Shown: piece after piece, positions 16,229-26,098 of the stretch
How positions within the stretch are numbered: position 1 is the first letter of the stretch
How the letters are laid out: the number at the start of each line of letters is the position of its first letter
Origin: Intestinimonas timonensis
Lineage (GTDB): Bacteria > Bacillota > Clostridia > Oscillospirales > Oscillospiraceae
Length of the DNA stretch: 64,000 nt
Direction: 5' to 3'
Assembly (NCBI RefSeq): GCF_900626145.1
Contig: NZ_LR130817.1
Coordinates: 925,914 to 989,913, forward strand
Made by a program: the position numbers and the translations under genes
The notes under the pieces: model-generated
Told to the model about the DNA's origin: nothing
Seen by the model: only the letters and a program-made list of their open reading frames with translations
Database searches by the model: none

Positions 16229-17091
16229 TTCTGCCTCAGAAGTAATGTGCATTGTTACATACCTGACTATCCGGCCAGCGGCCTCTACTTGCTGACCGCT
16301 TTTGGTATGCCCTTTTTCTTTCCTCAATTTTTCTTTATTTCCCTATTGACTTTTTATTTGCAGACTTCCAGATCTACGACGGAACATACACCATGACCTC
16401 AGAGCCCATCAACGAGGATGAAAATGTCAGAAAGCTTACGCTGAATACGACCTATGAGCAGGTGGATGGCAATTCTAAAGACGGCTTTAAGGTCACGGGA
16501 AACGATACCCGCACCATTGAATTTACCACCAACCTGTTGGTCCCCGAGGACTGCTTCATCTGGTCTGGGGCTACTTTCTACCGTGCCGAGCCGACGGTCA
16601 AGCAGGAGTATGAGACGGTGCTGGCCAACTTCGGCGGCATCAAAGACCCGGCAGACGCCGGATATCCCATGTATGCGGAGTTTCCTTCCATTCCGGACTT
16701 CGGGGCTATTTATGGTTTGGAGCGAATCCCGGCTCCCGATGAGGAAGACGTGCGGCTCCCTGCCGAGATGGAGGAAATTTTTGATGCCGCAGACGCCTAT
16801 ACCTCTGATGTGACCACATATTATTACAGCGCCTACGACTTCCAGAAAAGGGAAAACTCCTTTTTCCCGCCTTATCTGGATATCGGCTTCTTTTATGACT
16901 ATGAGGACGCCATGGAGGCCTGTGGATTTGAAGGAAAATTTCTGTCGAACATTTTGGGAGAAAAGAAGTTTTATTATGAAGGTTACGGATATTTGGTTTC
17001 CTATACCATCCTTCATGTAGACCTCTCCTTTGCGACGGGACACGAAGACTACACAGGAGATAAAATTGCGATCTACATCCAACCCGCCTGA
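16229..17091 (+). pseudogene. C-terminal remnant of a second SLH-type surface protein
   Basis: An open stretch from about 16270, with the first ATG at 16393, encodes FQIYDGTYTMTSEPINEDEN ... LLVPEDCFIWSGATFYRAEP and a further ~150 residues. The EEDCF..GSSTF end of the preceding gene's domain matches PEDCF..SGATF here, so this looks like a paralogue of that domain family that has lost its signal peptide and SLH repeats. No ribosome site precedes 16393, and the 16246-16380 stretch is AT-rich junk-like sequence. The remaining reading frame is intact and ends before a terminator, so loss seems recent. Confidence 0.6.
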
Positions 17092-17112
17092 CCGGGTTTC
17101 CTGATACATTGC

Positions 17113-17150
17113 GCGGGCCCTCAGGTACTCCGGGGGGCCCGCATTCGTTT
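17113..17150 (+). terminator. terminator after the surface-protein remnant
   Basis: GCGGGCCC (17113-17120) pairs with GGGCCCGC (17135-17142), with extra pairing inside the loop, followed by ATTCGTTT. Confidence 0.65.
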
Positions 17151-17272
17151 ATCAATCCGGCACAGGATGGGCAAAGCGGCTTTTTCGCTTCAGATCTATC
17201 TGTTTGCCTTTTGCCACCACCGTTCCTATGCTATAATAGAGGAAAATCCGTCAGGAGTACCCGGAGGTCCCC

Positions 17273-18115
17273 ATGAAGAAAAAGCACCTGCGCATCCTGC
17301 TGCCGGCAGCGGCGGCCATCGCGGTGGCGGCTGCCGCCCTCAATACCCGCCTCACCCTGCGTCACTATACGGTGGAGTCCGCTAAGGTCTCTCAATCCGT
17401 CCGAGTGGTGCTGCTCACCGACCTCCACGCCTGCGATTACGGTGAGGGTCAGCGGGAGCTGCTGGGCATGGTGGAGGAACAGCACCCTGATCTGGTGCTG
17501 CTGGGAGGCGACATTCTGGACGACGACCCGACTCTGCCGGAGGAGAACGCCTGGACCGTCATCGAGACTCTGGGCCGGGCTTATCCCACCTTCTATGTGA
17601 CCGGCAACCATGAGTTCTGGAGCGGCCGTGCGGAGGAGATGAAAGCCCGCATCGCGGAAAGCGGCGTTACCGTGCTGGAAGGTGAGGGGCAGACCGTAGT
17701 CTTTCAGGGCCAGCCCATCCACATCTGCGGCATTGACGATCCGGCGGTTGGGACAGACGTCTGGCAGGCGCAGCTTGCCAGCGCCGCCCATGGGGCAGCG
17801 GGGGAGGGGTTCTCCATCCTCCTCACCCACCGGCCGGAGCGGACCAGCGCCTACGAGGGGCAGGGCTTCGACCTCATCCTGGCCGGCCATGCCCATGGGG
17901 GACAGTGGCGCATCCCATTCCTCCTCAACGGGCTCCTGGCTCCCAACCAGGGCTTTTTCCCCGCTTTTGCCGGTGGCCGGTACGAGCTGGGGGAGAGCAC
18001 CCTCATCGTCAGCCGTGGCCTGGCTAGAGAGTCCACCCGGGTACCCCGGATCTTCAACCCACCGGAAGTGGTGGTTATCGACGTGGTCCCACTCAAAAAT
18101 GCACCAGAAAAATAA
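17273..18115 (+). CDS. membrane-anchored calcineurin-like metallophosphoesterase
   Basis: A 280-residue protein of the YkuE/YaeI-like group. An N-terminal signal anchor (ILLPAAAAIAVAAAAL) precedes a metallophosphoesterase domain with ordered metal ligands LLTDLHACDYG (D, H), LLGGDILDD (GD), VTGNHEFWSG (GNH), LLTHRPE (H) and LAGHAHGGQ (GHxH). Family members act on UDP-diacylglucosamine-like or other phosphodiesters at the membrane; the substrate here is not predictable. It starts at 17273 with GGAGGT 5 nt upstream. It stands between the surface-protein remnant and carAB, apparently as a single unit. Confidence 0.9.
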   Translation: MKKKHLRILLPAAAAIAVAAAALNTRLTLRHYTVESAKVSQSVRVVLLTDLHACDYGEGQRELLGMVEEQHPDLVLLGGDILDDDPTLPEENAWTVIETLGRAYPTFYVTGNHEFWSGRAEEMKARIAESGVTVLEGEGQTVVFQGQPIHICGIDDPAVGTDVWQAQLASAAHGAAGEGFSILLTHRPERTSAYEGQGFDLILAGHAHGGQWRIPFLLNGLLAPNQGFFPAFAGGRYELGESTLIVSRGLARESTRVPRIFNPPEVVVIDVVPLKNAPEK

Positions 18116-18228
18116 TTAGGAAAACTGCATGTTTTTTAGCATTTGATGCGGAATGACTGCATAAAAGGATGGAATATACATATAATTTGTCCAAAAACAC
18201 GTTTTTGCAATTCTGCAAGAAAATGCAG

Positions 18229-18257
18229 TTGTCAAGGGCATGGATTTGGGTTAAAAT
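18229..18257 (+). promoter_or_regulatory. sigma-A promoter of carAB
   Basis: TTGTCA (18229-18234), 17 nt, TAAAAT (18252-18257). The expected start point leaves a leader of only ~33 nt before carA, so there is no room for a PyrR attenuator or riboswitch here. Confidence 0.7.
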
Positions 18258-18296
18258 CGAACGGATAAACTGGAAGAGAAAGGCGGGCTGTGATAG

Positions 18297-19382
18297 ATGA
18301 AGGCGACCTTGATCCTGGAAAACGGCATGACCTTTACAGGGGAGAGCATCGGCTCCACGGCGGACCGGATCTGTGAGATGGTGTTCAACACCTCCATGGT
18401 TGGCTACCAGGAGATCCTCACCGACCCCTCCTACGCCGGACAGGGCATCGTGATGTCCTATCCCCTCATCGGCAATTACGGCGTCAATTCGGAAGACAAC
18501 GAGTCCTCTCGTCCCTGGGGCGAGGCCTTTGTGGTGCGGCACCTGTCCCGGCGCGGCAGCAATTTCCGCTGTGAAGGCGATTTGGATGATTATTTAAAGG
18601 AACACGGTATCACGGGCATCCAGGGCGTGGACACCCGTGCCATCACCCGTATACTCCGCAGTCAGGGTACCATGAACGGTATGATCACCTGTGCGGAGCA
18701 TTTTTCTATCCAGGACCTGCTGGAGCCCATCCGGGCCTACCGGGTCCAGGGCACCGTGGAGCGGGTGAGCAGGGAGGAGGTCCAGGTCTATCCCTCCATC
18801 CCCCGGCAGAAGCTGCGGGTGGCCCTGCTGGACTTCGGCGTGAAGGAGAACATGATCCGCTGCCTCCAGGAGCGGGGCTGTGAGGTCACTGTGTTCCCCG
18901 CCCACACCACCGCCGTGGAGATTCTCTCCGGGAAGTTTGACGGCGTGATGCTCTCCAATGGCCCCGGCGACCCCGCTGACAATGTGGCCATCATTGCCGA
19001 GATCAAGGAGCTCTACGCCTCCGGTATTCCCATTTTCGCCGTCTGCCTGGGTCACCAGCTCATGGCCCTGGCCACCGGTGCCGAGACCCGGAAGATGCGC
19101 TTCGGTCACCGGGGCGCCAACCACCCGGTGAAGGATCTGGACGCCGGCCGGGTCTTCATCACCAGCCAGAATCACGGCTATGTGGTCACCGCCGAGAGCG
19201 TGAAGCCCGAGGTGGCCCAGGTCTCCCACATCAACGTCAATGAGGGCAGCGTGGAGGGACTGCGCTATACCAACGGCAACGTCTATACCGTACAGTTCCA
19301 CCCCGAAGCAAGCCCGGGACCCAAGGACACGGAATATCTCTTTGACCGGTTCGTTCGCCGGATGGAAGGAGGCGCCTGGTAA
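18297..19382 (+). CDS. carA: carbamoyl-phosphate synthase small subunit
   Basis: A 361-residue glutaminase subunit that supplies ammonia to CarB for carbamoyl phosphate, used for pyrimidines and arginine. The N-terminal domain has the FNTSMVGYQEILTDPSYAGQ signature. The C-terminal class I amidotransferase has SNGPGDP, the nucleophile Cys in FAVCLGHQLMAL and the His/Glu pair in QFHPEAS. The length is normal. The stop overlaps the carB start (TAATG), so translation is coupled and subunit ratios are matched. The ribosome site is weak (AGGCGGG). Confidence 0.96.
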   Translation: MKATLILENGMTFTGESIGSTADRICEMVFNTSMVGYQEILTDPSYAGQGIVMSYPLIGNYGVNSEDNESSRPWGEAFVVRHLSRRGSNFRCEGDLDDYLKEHGITGIQGVDTRAITRILRSQGTMNGMITCAEHFSIQDLLEPIRAYRVQGTVERVSREEVQVYPSIPRQKLRVALLDFGVKENMIRCLQERGCEVTVFPAHTTAVEILSGKFDGVMLSNGPGDPADNVAIIAEIKELYASGIPIFAVCLGHQLMALATGAETRKMRFGHRGANHPVKDLDAGRVFITSQNHGYVVTAESVKPEVAQVSHINVNEGSVEGLRYTNGNVYTVQFHPEASPGPKDTEYLFDRFVRRMEGGAW

Positions 19383-22300
19383 TGCCCAAGAATCCAAATA
19401 TCAAAAAGGTGCTGGTGCTGGGCTCCGGCCCCATCGTCATCGGACAGGCCGCCGAGTTCGACTACGCCGGAACTCAGGCCTGCCGCGCCCTGAAGGAAGA
19501 GGGCGTGGAGGTGGTGCTGGTCAATTCCAACCCCGCCACCATTATGACCGACAAGGACATCGCCGACCACGTCTACATCGAGCCCCTGAACATCGCCTCG
19601 GTGACTCAGGTCATTCAGAAGGAGCGGCCCGACTCCATCCTGCCCACCCTGGGCGGTCAGACCGGCCTCAACCTGGCCATGAACCTCCACGAGCAGGGCA
19701 TTTTAGCCGAGTACAATGTGAAGCTGCTGGGCACTAGCCCCGAGTCCATCCGCAAGGCGGAGGACCGCCAGGGCTTCAAGGACGCCATGGAAGAGATCGG
19801 CCAGCCCTGCGTCACCTCCGACGTGGTGGAGAGCGTGGAGGACGCCGTGAACTTTGCCAACTCCATCGGCTATCCCGTCATTGTACGCCCCGCCTACACC
19901 CTGGGCGGCACCGGCGGCGGCATCGCCTATGACGAGCCCTCTCTCCGTGAGATCGCCGACCGGGGTATCCACCTCTCCCGGGTGGGGCAGGTCCTCATCG
20001 AGCGCTCTATCGCCGGCTGGAAGGAAATCGAGTTCGAGGTCATGCGGGACTCCGCCGGCAACGTCATTCAGATCTGCTCCATGGAGAACATCGACCCTGT
20101 GGGTGTCCACACCGGCGACTCCATCGTGGTGGCCCCCACCCAGACCTTGGCCAACAAGGAGTACCAGATGCTCCGCACCGCCTCCCTGGATATCATCTCC
20201 GCCCTGAAGATCGAGGGTGGCTGCAACGTCCAGCTGGCGTTGAACCCCGACAGCTATGAGTATGCCGTCATCGAGGTCAACCCCCGCGTGAGCCGCTCCT
20301 CCGCCCTGGCCTCTAAGGCCACCGGCTACCCCATCGCCAAGGTGGCCGCCAAGGTGGCCCTGGGCTACACCCTGGACGAGATCCCCAACGCTGTCACCGG
20401 CAAGACCACTGCCTGCTTTGAGCCTACACTGGACTACTGTGTCCTGAAGCTGCCCCGTCTGCCCTTTGACAAGTTCACCACCGCCAGCCGCACTCTGGGT
20501 ACCCAGATGAAGGCCACGGGCGAGGTCATGGCCATCGGCAACTCTTTTGAGGGTGCCCTTATGAAGGCCATCCGCTCCCTGGAGCTGCCGGTGAAGTCCC
20601 TGCGCATGGACGGTCTGGAGGACCTCTACACCGAGGAGATCGAGGACCGTCTGGTCAACGTGGACGACCAGCGGCTCTTTGTGGTGGCCGAGGCCCTGCG
20701 CCGCGGCTTCTCCCCGGAGAAGATCAACAAGATCACCAAGATGGACATCTGGTTCCTGGATCGGTTCAAGAATATCGTGGACATGGAGGACAAGCTGGAC
20801 CGCGGTCACCTGGACGAGCGCACCCTGCGTCAGGCCAAGGAGATGGGCTTCTCCGATGCCTGGATCGCCGCCCTCTCCGGTAAGACTGCGCCCGAGATCA
20901 AGGCGCTCCGGGAGTCCATGGGCATTATTCCCGCCTTCAAGATGGTGGACACCTGCGCCGCCGAGTTCGAGGCCCAGACCCCCTATTACTACTCCACCTA
21001 TGACCAGGAGAACGAGGCCGCCATGCCCCACGAGTGGGGCGACGCCCCGGTGTGCGAGTCTCTGTCCGCCGCTCCCGCCCACGCCTACACCGCCGACCCG
21101 GAGAAGAAAAAGGTGCTGGTGCTGGGCTCCGGCCCCATCCGCATCGGTCAGGGCATCGAGTTCGACTACTGTTCGGTCCACTCCGTCTGGGCCTTCAAGC
21201 GCCTGGGCTACGAGACCATCATCATCAACAACAACCCCGAGACCGTCTCCACCGACTTCGATGTGGCCGACAAGCTCTACTTTGAGCCCCTGACCCCCGA
21301 GGACGTGCAGAATGTGGTGGAGCTGGAGAAGCCCTGGGGCGCCGTGGTCCAGTTCGGCGGCCAGACCGCCATCAAGCTGGCCAAGGCCCTCACCGACATG
21401 GGCGTGCCCATCCTGGGCACCTCTTCTGACGGCGTGGACGCCGCCGAGGACCGGGAGCGGTTCGACGAGATCCTGCAGCAGTGTAGCATCCCCCGTGCCG
21501 CAGGAAATACCGTCTTCACCACCGAGGAGGCTCTCGCCGCCGCCAACGAGGTGGGCTACCCCGTGCTGGTGCGGCCCTCCTATGTGCTGGGCGGCCAGGG
21601 CATGGAGATTGCCTATAACGACCGGAACATCGTGGAGTTTATGCGCATCATCAACCAGACGGTCCAGGAGCATCCCATTCTGGTGGACAAGTACCTCATG
21701 GGCCGCGAGGTAGAGGTGGATGGCGTCTTTGACGGCGAGGATATTCTCATTCCCGGCATCATGGAGCACGTGGAGCGGGCCGGTGTCCATTCCGGAGATT
21801 CCATCTCGGTGTATCCGCCCCTCCACATCGAGGAAAAGCACAAGGAGACCATCCTCAAATACACCTATGATCTTGCCAAGGCCCTGGGGGTCATCGGCCT
21901 CATCAATATTCAGTTCATCCTCTACAACGACCAGGTCTACGTCATCGAGGTCAACCCCCGTTCCTCCCGCACCATCCCCTATATCTCCAAGGTGACCGGT
22001 GTGCCCATTATCGACCTGGCCACCAAGGTCATGCTGGGCCAGAAGCTCAAGGACCTGGGCTACGGCACCGGCATCTACCCCGAGGCCGACTACTATGCCG
22101 TCAAGATGCCTGTCTTCTCCTTTGAGAAGCTCACCGACGTGGACACCGGCCTCGGGCCCGAAATGAAGTCCACCGGCGAGTGCCTGGGCCTGGCCGAGTC
22201 CTTCCCCCAGGCCTTGCTGAAGGCATTCAAGGGCGCCAATATGAAGGTGCCCAAGAAGGGCGGCCGGGTCATCATCACCGTGAAGGACGAGGACAAGGGC

Positions 22301-22651
22301 GAGATGATCGGCATCGCCCGGGGTCTGGAGGATATGGGCATCGAGATTCTGGCTACCTCCGGTACCTGCAACGCCCTCAATGCCGCTGGTGTCCCCGCCC
22401 GGAAGGTGGCACGTGTCTCCCAGGCCCACCCCAACATTCTGGACATGATCGCCTCCGGCTCCATCGACCTCATCATCAACACCCCCACCAAGGGCCGCAA
22501 GCACGACACCGACGGCTTTAAGATCCGCCGGGCCGCCGTGGAGCACTCCGTGGCCTGTGTCACCGCCATCGATACCGCTCACGCCATCCTCACCGTCCGG
22601 GAGCAGGGCCGCAGCGCCGACCTCAGACCCATCGACATCACCGAGATCTGA
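19382..22651 (+). CDS. carB: carbamoyl-phosphate synthase large subunit
   Basis: A 1089-residue synthetase subunit: two homologous ATP-grasp halves, each opening VLVLGSGPI.IGQ..EFDY (residues about 10 and 580), which phosphorylate bicarbonate and carbamate, and a C-terminal MGS-like allosteric domain (about 950-1089, GLEDMGIEILATSGTCNALN). It forms the ammonia tunnel complex with CarA. The length is close to the usual ~1070. A long reading frame on the other strand is only a shadow of its GC-rich codon use. Confidence 0.97.
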   Translation: MPKNPNIKKVLVLGSGPIVIGQAAEFDYAGTQACRALKEEGVEVVLVNSNPATIMTDKDIADHVYIEPLNIASVTQVIQKERPDSILPTLGGQTGLNLAMNLHEQGILAEYNVKLLGTSPESIRKAEDRQGFKDAMEEIGQPCVTSDVVESVEDAVNFANSIGYPVIVRPAYTLGGTGGGIAYDEPSLREIADRGIHLSRVGQVLIERSIAGWKEIEFEVMRDSAGNVIQICSMENIDPVGVHTGDSIVVAPTQTLANKEYQMLRTASLDIISALKIEGGCNVQLALNPDSYEYAVIEVNPRVSRSSALASKATGYPIAKVAAKVALGYTLDEIPNAVTGKTTACFEPTLDYCVLKLPRLPFDKFTTASRTLGTQMKATGEVMAIGNSFEGALMKAIRSLELPVKSLRMDGLEDLYTEEIEDRLVNVDDQRLFVVAEALRRGFSPEKINKITKMDIWFLDRFKNIVDMEDKLDRGHLDERTLRQAKEMGFSDAWIAALSGKTAPEIKALRESMGIIPAFKMVDTCAAEFEAQTPYYYSTYDQENEAAMPHEWGDAPVCESLSAAPAHAYTADPEKKKVLVLGSGPIRIGQGIEFDYCSVHSVWAFKRLGYETIIINNNPETVSTDFDVADKLYFEPLTPEDVQNVVELEKPWGAVVQFGGQTAIKLAKALTDMGVPILGTSSDGVDAAEDRERFDEILQQCSIPRAAGNTVFTTEEALAAANEVGYPVLVRPSYVLGGQGMEIAYNDRNIVEFMRIINQTVQEHPILVDKYLMGREVEVDGVFDGEDILIPGIMEHVERAGVHSGDSISVYPPLHIEEKHKETILKYTYDLAKALGVIGLINIQFILYNDQVYVIEVNPRSSRTIPYISKVTGVPIIDLATKVMLGQKLKDLGYGTGIYPEADYYAVKMPVFSFEKLTDVDTGLGPEMKSTGECLGLAESFPQALLKAFKGANMKVPKKGGRVIITVKDEDKGEMIGIARGLEDMGIEILATSGTCNALNAAGVPARKVARVSQAHPNILDMIASGSIDLIINTPTKGRKHDTDGFKIRRAAVEHSVACVTAIDTAHAILTVREQGRSADLRPIDITEI

Positions 22652-22664
22652 GGGGGGAGAGGCG

Positions 22665-23315
22665 ATGCGGCTTCGCCGGAGACTGCGTTTTGACATCTGG
22701 CTGTGCATTCTCCTGTCCTATCTCGTGTCACTGGGTACGGCGTCTGTAACGGCCTCCATCAGCGCGGCCACCTATGCTGACTATGCAGCGGCTCATACTG
22801 CATTGCCCGGAGAACCGGGGAGCATGGCGGATGAGGACGTCCCCCGAGCGGAGAGTGTGGAGGATCTGCTGACAATGGATACCTTTACCGTTGTCTCCGA
22901 GGGAATCTCTTACCGCAACGAGGGAGCAGGCTACTACGAGGATATGTACCTTTATAATCTGCGCCTCCCCTCCGGGGAACGGGTGGCCGCCTGGATCAAC
23001 CTGGAGAACGTCCAGAACCAGGGAGATATTTACTCCGGAGCGGCAATTCTCCCTGTGGGACAGGTGGTGTGGGCCGATCTGGAGGAAAACGCTTCCTTTA
23101 TGGACCAGATTACCGCTGGATACCCCTTGGACCGCACCGACTTTTATGTGGACATGACAGGGAACGCCGCCAAGTATAGTGAGGAATACCGTACAGAGAA
23201 CTATACCCTGTGGGTCCAGGGCATCACCCTCCTGATCTGTTTTCCGCTCTTCCACGGGCTGGGTTCTCATTTCGGGGTGTTTCCCGCCTTTTTCCCTTCC
23301 AGACGGAGGGAGTGA
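22665..23315 (+). CDS. two-helix membrane protein of unknown function
   Basis: A 216-residue protein with a basic N-terminus, one membrane helix (WLCILLSYLVSLGTASVTAS), a ~150-residue extracytoplasmic domain rich in Asp, Glu and Tyr (DEDVPRAESVEDLL, YYEDMYLYNLRLPSGERVAA), and a second helix near the C-terminus (LWVQGITLLICFPLFHGLG). I do not recognise the family. The ATG is 13 nt behind the carB stop with GGGGGGAGAGG between, so it is the last gene of the carAB transcript, though nothing ties its role to carbamoyl phosphate. Confidence 0.75.
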   Translation: MRLRRRLRFDIWLCILLSYLVSLGTASVTASISAATYADYAAAHTALPGEPGSMADEDVPRAESVEDLLTMDTFTVVSEGISYRNEGAGYYEDMYLYNLRLPSGERVAAWINLENVQNQGDIYSGAAILPVGQVVWADLEENASFMDQITAGYPLDRTDFYVDMTGNAAKYSEEYRTENYTLWVQGITLLICFPLFHGLGSHFGVFPAFFPSRRRE

Positions 23316-23382
23316 GAGGAGCAATTCTGAGCCTGCCTGGAGTCATGTTGGCGGACTGCTGCGCGCAAATTAACCAAATCAT

Positions 23383-23420
23383 AAATACAGCCGCCCTAGA
23401 GTTTCTGGGGCGGCTGTATT
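23383..23420 (+). terminator. terminator of the carAB operon
   Basis: A 13-bp stem (23383-23395 with 23408-23420). The U-tract is weak (ATTATTGC). Confidence 0.65.
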
Positions 23421-23565
23421 ATTGCTACAAAAGAAGGATGGTCCGTGGCAGTCTTTTTCAGAAGCCTTTTTACTTGCGCGCGGGGGTTAAATTGTGATAT
23501 TCTAAACTATAAAAATTCCCTTCCGGAAGGAAAGGAACGATTCCACAAAAGAGAAAGAAGGCTGG

Positions 23566-25110
23566 ATGATGTCCCATCAGACTGTCATCGTTTTGGATTT
23601 TGGCGGCCAGTACAATCAGCTGATCGCCCGGCGTGTCCGTGAGTGTGGCGTGTACTGCGAGGTCAAGCCCTACACCACCTCCCTGGAGACCCTGAAGGAT
23701 ATGGAGCCCATTGGCTTCATTTTCACCGGCGGCCCAAACAGTGTTTACGATGAGAAGGCGCCTCATGTGGACCCGGCTATTTTTGAGCTGGGGGTACCTG
23801 TGCTGGGTATCTGCTACGGCTGCCAGCTCATGGCCCATACTCTGGGAGGACGGGTCACCGCGGCTCAGGATGATACTGCCCGGGAGTATGGCAAGACGGA
23901 GACCTATTATGACACCGCCTGCAAGCTCTTCAAGGGCCTGCCTGCTGAGGGTGTGTCCTGGATGAGCCACGGCGACTATATGGAGAAGGTGCCCACTGGA
24001 TTTACTCTGGTGGCTCACTCTGACAACTGCCCCAATGTGGCCATCGCCGACGAAATCCGCGGTTTCTACGGTGTCCAGTTCCACCCCGAGGTCAACCACA
24101 CCCAGCATGGCACCGACATGATTCACAACTTCCTTTACGAGGTCTGCGGCGCGGTGGGCGACTGGTCCATGGGGGACTACAAGAACACTGCCATCCGTGC
24201 CATCCGAGAGAAAGTGGGGGATGGCAAGGTGCTTCTGGCCCTCTCTGGCGGCGTGGACTCCTCTGTGGCTGCCGCCCTGCTGGCTGAGGCGGTAGGGAAT
24301 CAGCTCACCTGTGTCTTCGTGGATCACGGTCTTATGCGGAAAAATGAAGGCGATGAGGTGGAAGCGGCTTTCTCCAAGTGGGATATCAACTTTGTACGGG
24401 TGGATGCCGAGACCCGGTTCCTGCTGAAGCTGGCCGGTGTGGCCGAGCCGGAGCACAAGCGGAAGATTATCGGCGAGGAGTTTATCCGGGTCTTTGAAGA
24501 GGAGGCCAAGAAGATCGGCCGGGTGGACTATCTGGTCCAGGGCACTATCTACCCAGATGTCATCGAGTCCGGCGCCGGTGATGCCGCTGTCATCAAGAGC
24601 CATCACAATGTGGGTGGTCTGCCTGACTACGTGGATTTCAAAGAGATCATCGAGCCGCTGCGGCTGCTGTTCAAGGATGAGGTGCGGCAGCTGGGCCGGG
24701 AGCTGGGCCTGCCCGAGTACCTGGTCATGCGTCAACCTTTCCCGGGGCCGGGCCTGGCCATCCGGGTCATCGGCGACCTCACCAAAGAGAAGCTGGATAC
24801 CCTCCGGGATGCCGATGCCATCTACCGGGAGGAGATCGCTGCCGCTGGTGAGGACAAGAGTATTAACCAGTATTTTGCCGTCCTCACCAACACCCGCTCG
24901 GTGGGTGTCATGGGCGATGGCCGCACTTACGATTACACTCTGGCCCTCCGTGCGGTGACTACCAGCGACTTCATGACCGCCGACTGGGCTCGAATCCCCT
25001 ATGACGTGCTGGACAGGATCTCCACCCGCATTGTCAACGAGGTCCCCGGCATTAACCGCATCGTCTACGACATCACTTCTAAGCCCCCCGCAACCATCGA
25101 GTGGGAATGA
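23566..25110 (+). CDS. guaA: GMP synthase (glutamine-hydrolysing)
   Basis: A 514-residue enzyme converting XMP to GMP. The amidotransferase domain has the nucleophile Cys in [15 protein letters not shown] (about 80-94) and the His/Glu of QFHPEVNHT. The ATP pyrophosphatase domain starts with the P-loop [16 protein letters not shown] (about 225-240). The dimerisation domain ends PPATIEWE. ATGs at 23566 and 23569 are both possible starts. The last 13 bases of the gene (25098-25110) recur downstream at 32839 and 63125, showing that the 3' end of guaA serves as an integration site; the coding sequence is kept intact by the insertion. Confidence 0.97.
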   Translation: MMSHQTVIVLDFGGQYNQLIARRVRECGVYCEVKPYTTSLETLKDMEPIGFIFTGGPNSVYDEKAPHVDPAIFELGVPVLGICYGCQLMAHTLGGRVTAAQDDTAREYGKTETYYDTACKLFKGLPAEGVSWMSHGDYMEKVPTGFTLVAHSDNCPNVAIADEIRGFYGVQFHPEVNHTQHGTDMIHNFLYEVCGAVGDWSMGDYKNTAIRAIREKVGDGKVLLALSGGVDSSVAAALLAEAVGNQLTCVFVDHGLMRKNEGDEVEAAFSKWDINFVRVDAETRFLLKLAGVAEPEHKRKIIGEEFIRVFEEEAKKIGRVDYLVQGTIYPDVIESGAGDAAVIKSHHNVGGLPDYVDFKEIIEPLRLLFKDEVRQLGRELGLPEYLVMRQPFPGPGLAIRVIGDLTKEKLDTLRDADAIYREEIAAAGEDKSINQYFAVLTNTRSVGVMGDGRTYDYTLALRAVTTSDFMTADWARIPYDVLDRISTRIVNEVPGINRIVYDITSKPPATIEWE

Positions 25111-25277
25111 TTTCAGAGGCCCAGAAAAGCCTGATATGACTGGGTTTTTGATGGGTTAATGCCCTTTGTGGCAACGATTTGGCAACATTTTTTCATTATT
25201 CATAAAAAGAGAGCTAACTGATTTTGATTAGTCAGTTAGCTCTCTTTTTCTTTTTATTATTATTTTGTGCAACAAAC
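25098..25277 (+). repeat. attL: left copy of a 180-bp direct repeat starting in guaA
   Basis: Aligned without gaps to 63125-63304 with about five mismatches. It starts with CGAGTGGGAATGA (the end of guaA) and continues with element-end sequence that includes TGGCAAC at 25169 and again at 25180, and a terminator hairpin. The 13-base core is the likely crossover site; the remainder is the left end shared by related elements. Confidence 0.85.
25204..25249. terminator. bidirectional terminator between guaA and the island regulator
   Basis: A perfect 18-bp stem (25204-25221 with 25232-25249) with A- and T-tracts inside the arms. The same structure recurs at 63231-63276. Confidence 0.9.
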
Positions 25278-25307
25278 GGCCTCTCCCGTGGCCTGCAAGT
25301 GAGAGGA

Positions 25308-25796
25308 TCAAAAGAGGTCCTGGGGCGGCACCTTCACATAGTTCTGGGACTTGTCAAATTCAGGGTAATGGTAGCGCCACTTGTCGTAATCCTCTTTGGA
25401 GATTTCGCCCGCCTCCAGCATGGCAGCGGCCTGCTGCCAGGAACAGAGCATCTCGTGCAGTCGGGCGGCGTCCTTGTTCTTACGCACATCGACCTTCAAG
25501 CAGACTTCTCCATCCATCTCGCTGATCTTGAGCCCGTAGTTGTCCTCCAGGGTAAACAGGGTGTGCATCAGCCCCACATAGGAGTCTATATCCGGGACAG
25601 AGAGGGCATGGGGCGAGACATCCAGTACCTGGGCTAAGGCGGCAGTAAGGTCTGCTTTGGGGGTTCTTGATCCTGTTTCGTACTGAGCCAGGCGCACATC
25701 AGCAGACTTCTCCGGAAAACCCAGCGCCATGCCGAGATACTTCTGTGTCATCCCCCGCAGGAGACGGAAAAAGTGAATCCGTTCGCCAATTGCCAT
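25308..25796 (-). CDS. XRE-family regulator of the first island element
   Basis: A 162-residue protein with an N-terminal HTH (IGERIHFFRLLRGMTQKYLG...ADVRLAQYETGSR) and a C-terminal helical domain. It lies at the left end of the guaA-inserted element, divergent from the excisionase gene across a region with a 41-bp palindrome and a consensus promoter. It is therefore the probable repressor of excision. Its own upstream region has a further TGCTTAGTA half-site (25845-25853), suggesting autoregulation. Confidence 0.8.
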   Translation of the reverse strand: MAIGERIHFFRLLRGMTQKYLGMALGFPEKSADVRLAQYETGSRTPKADLTAALAQVLDVSPHALSVPDIDSYVGLMHTLFTLEDNYGLKISEMDGEVCLKVDVRKNKDAARLHEMLCSWQQAAAMLEAGEISKEDYDKWRYHYPEFDKSQNYVKVPPQDLF

Positions 25797-25904
25797 ATCA
25801 TCAACTCCAATCGTTGGTTTTCCTTAAGAAAAGCGTAGCAGAAATGCTTAGTAAAGTCAAGAGAATACTAAATAATTTTATTTAATTTATTTTGCGTACT
25901 CCGA

Positions 25905-25955
25905 TTGACACAAGCTATTATGCTTAGTATAATGACAATATACTAAGCATAATAG
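25905..25955 (+). promoter_or_regulatory. consensus promoter covered by a 41-bp palindromic operator
   Basis: TTGACA (25905-25910), 17 nt, TATAAT (25928-25933). A perfect inverted repeat with 16-bp arms (25915-25930 and 25940-25955) covers the spacer and the -10 box. The promoter points at the excisionase/integrase genes and the operator is probably bound by the divergent XRE protein. The leader to 26098 contains one out-of-frame start with a good ribosome site at 26043 but no convincing gene. Confidence 0.85.
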
Positions 25956-26098
25956 ATTAGAATCGATAAAATAAAAAAGAACTGCCGCAATCTCTGGTTA
26001 TACATCCGGGAAAAAGTGGCGGACGAAAGTGAGGAGGCATTTATGGAACACAATATCCAGCTGCAGCAGCCATCAACGAAGAAAGGAAGGTATTTTCA

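Noticed and set aside
18116..18296. PyrR-type attenuator before carA
   Set aside because: The promoter at 18229-18257 leaves a leader of about 33 nt and no terminator hairpin is present.
19703..22708. Minus-strand frame of ~1000 codons opposite carB
   Set aside because: The translation is Gly/His/Leu/Asp-rich without domains; carB fully explains the region.
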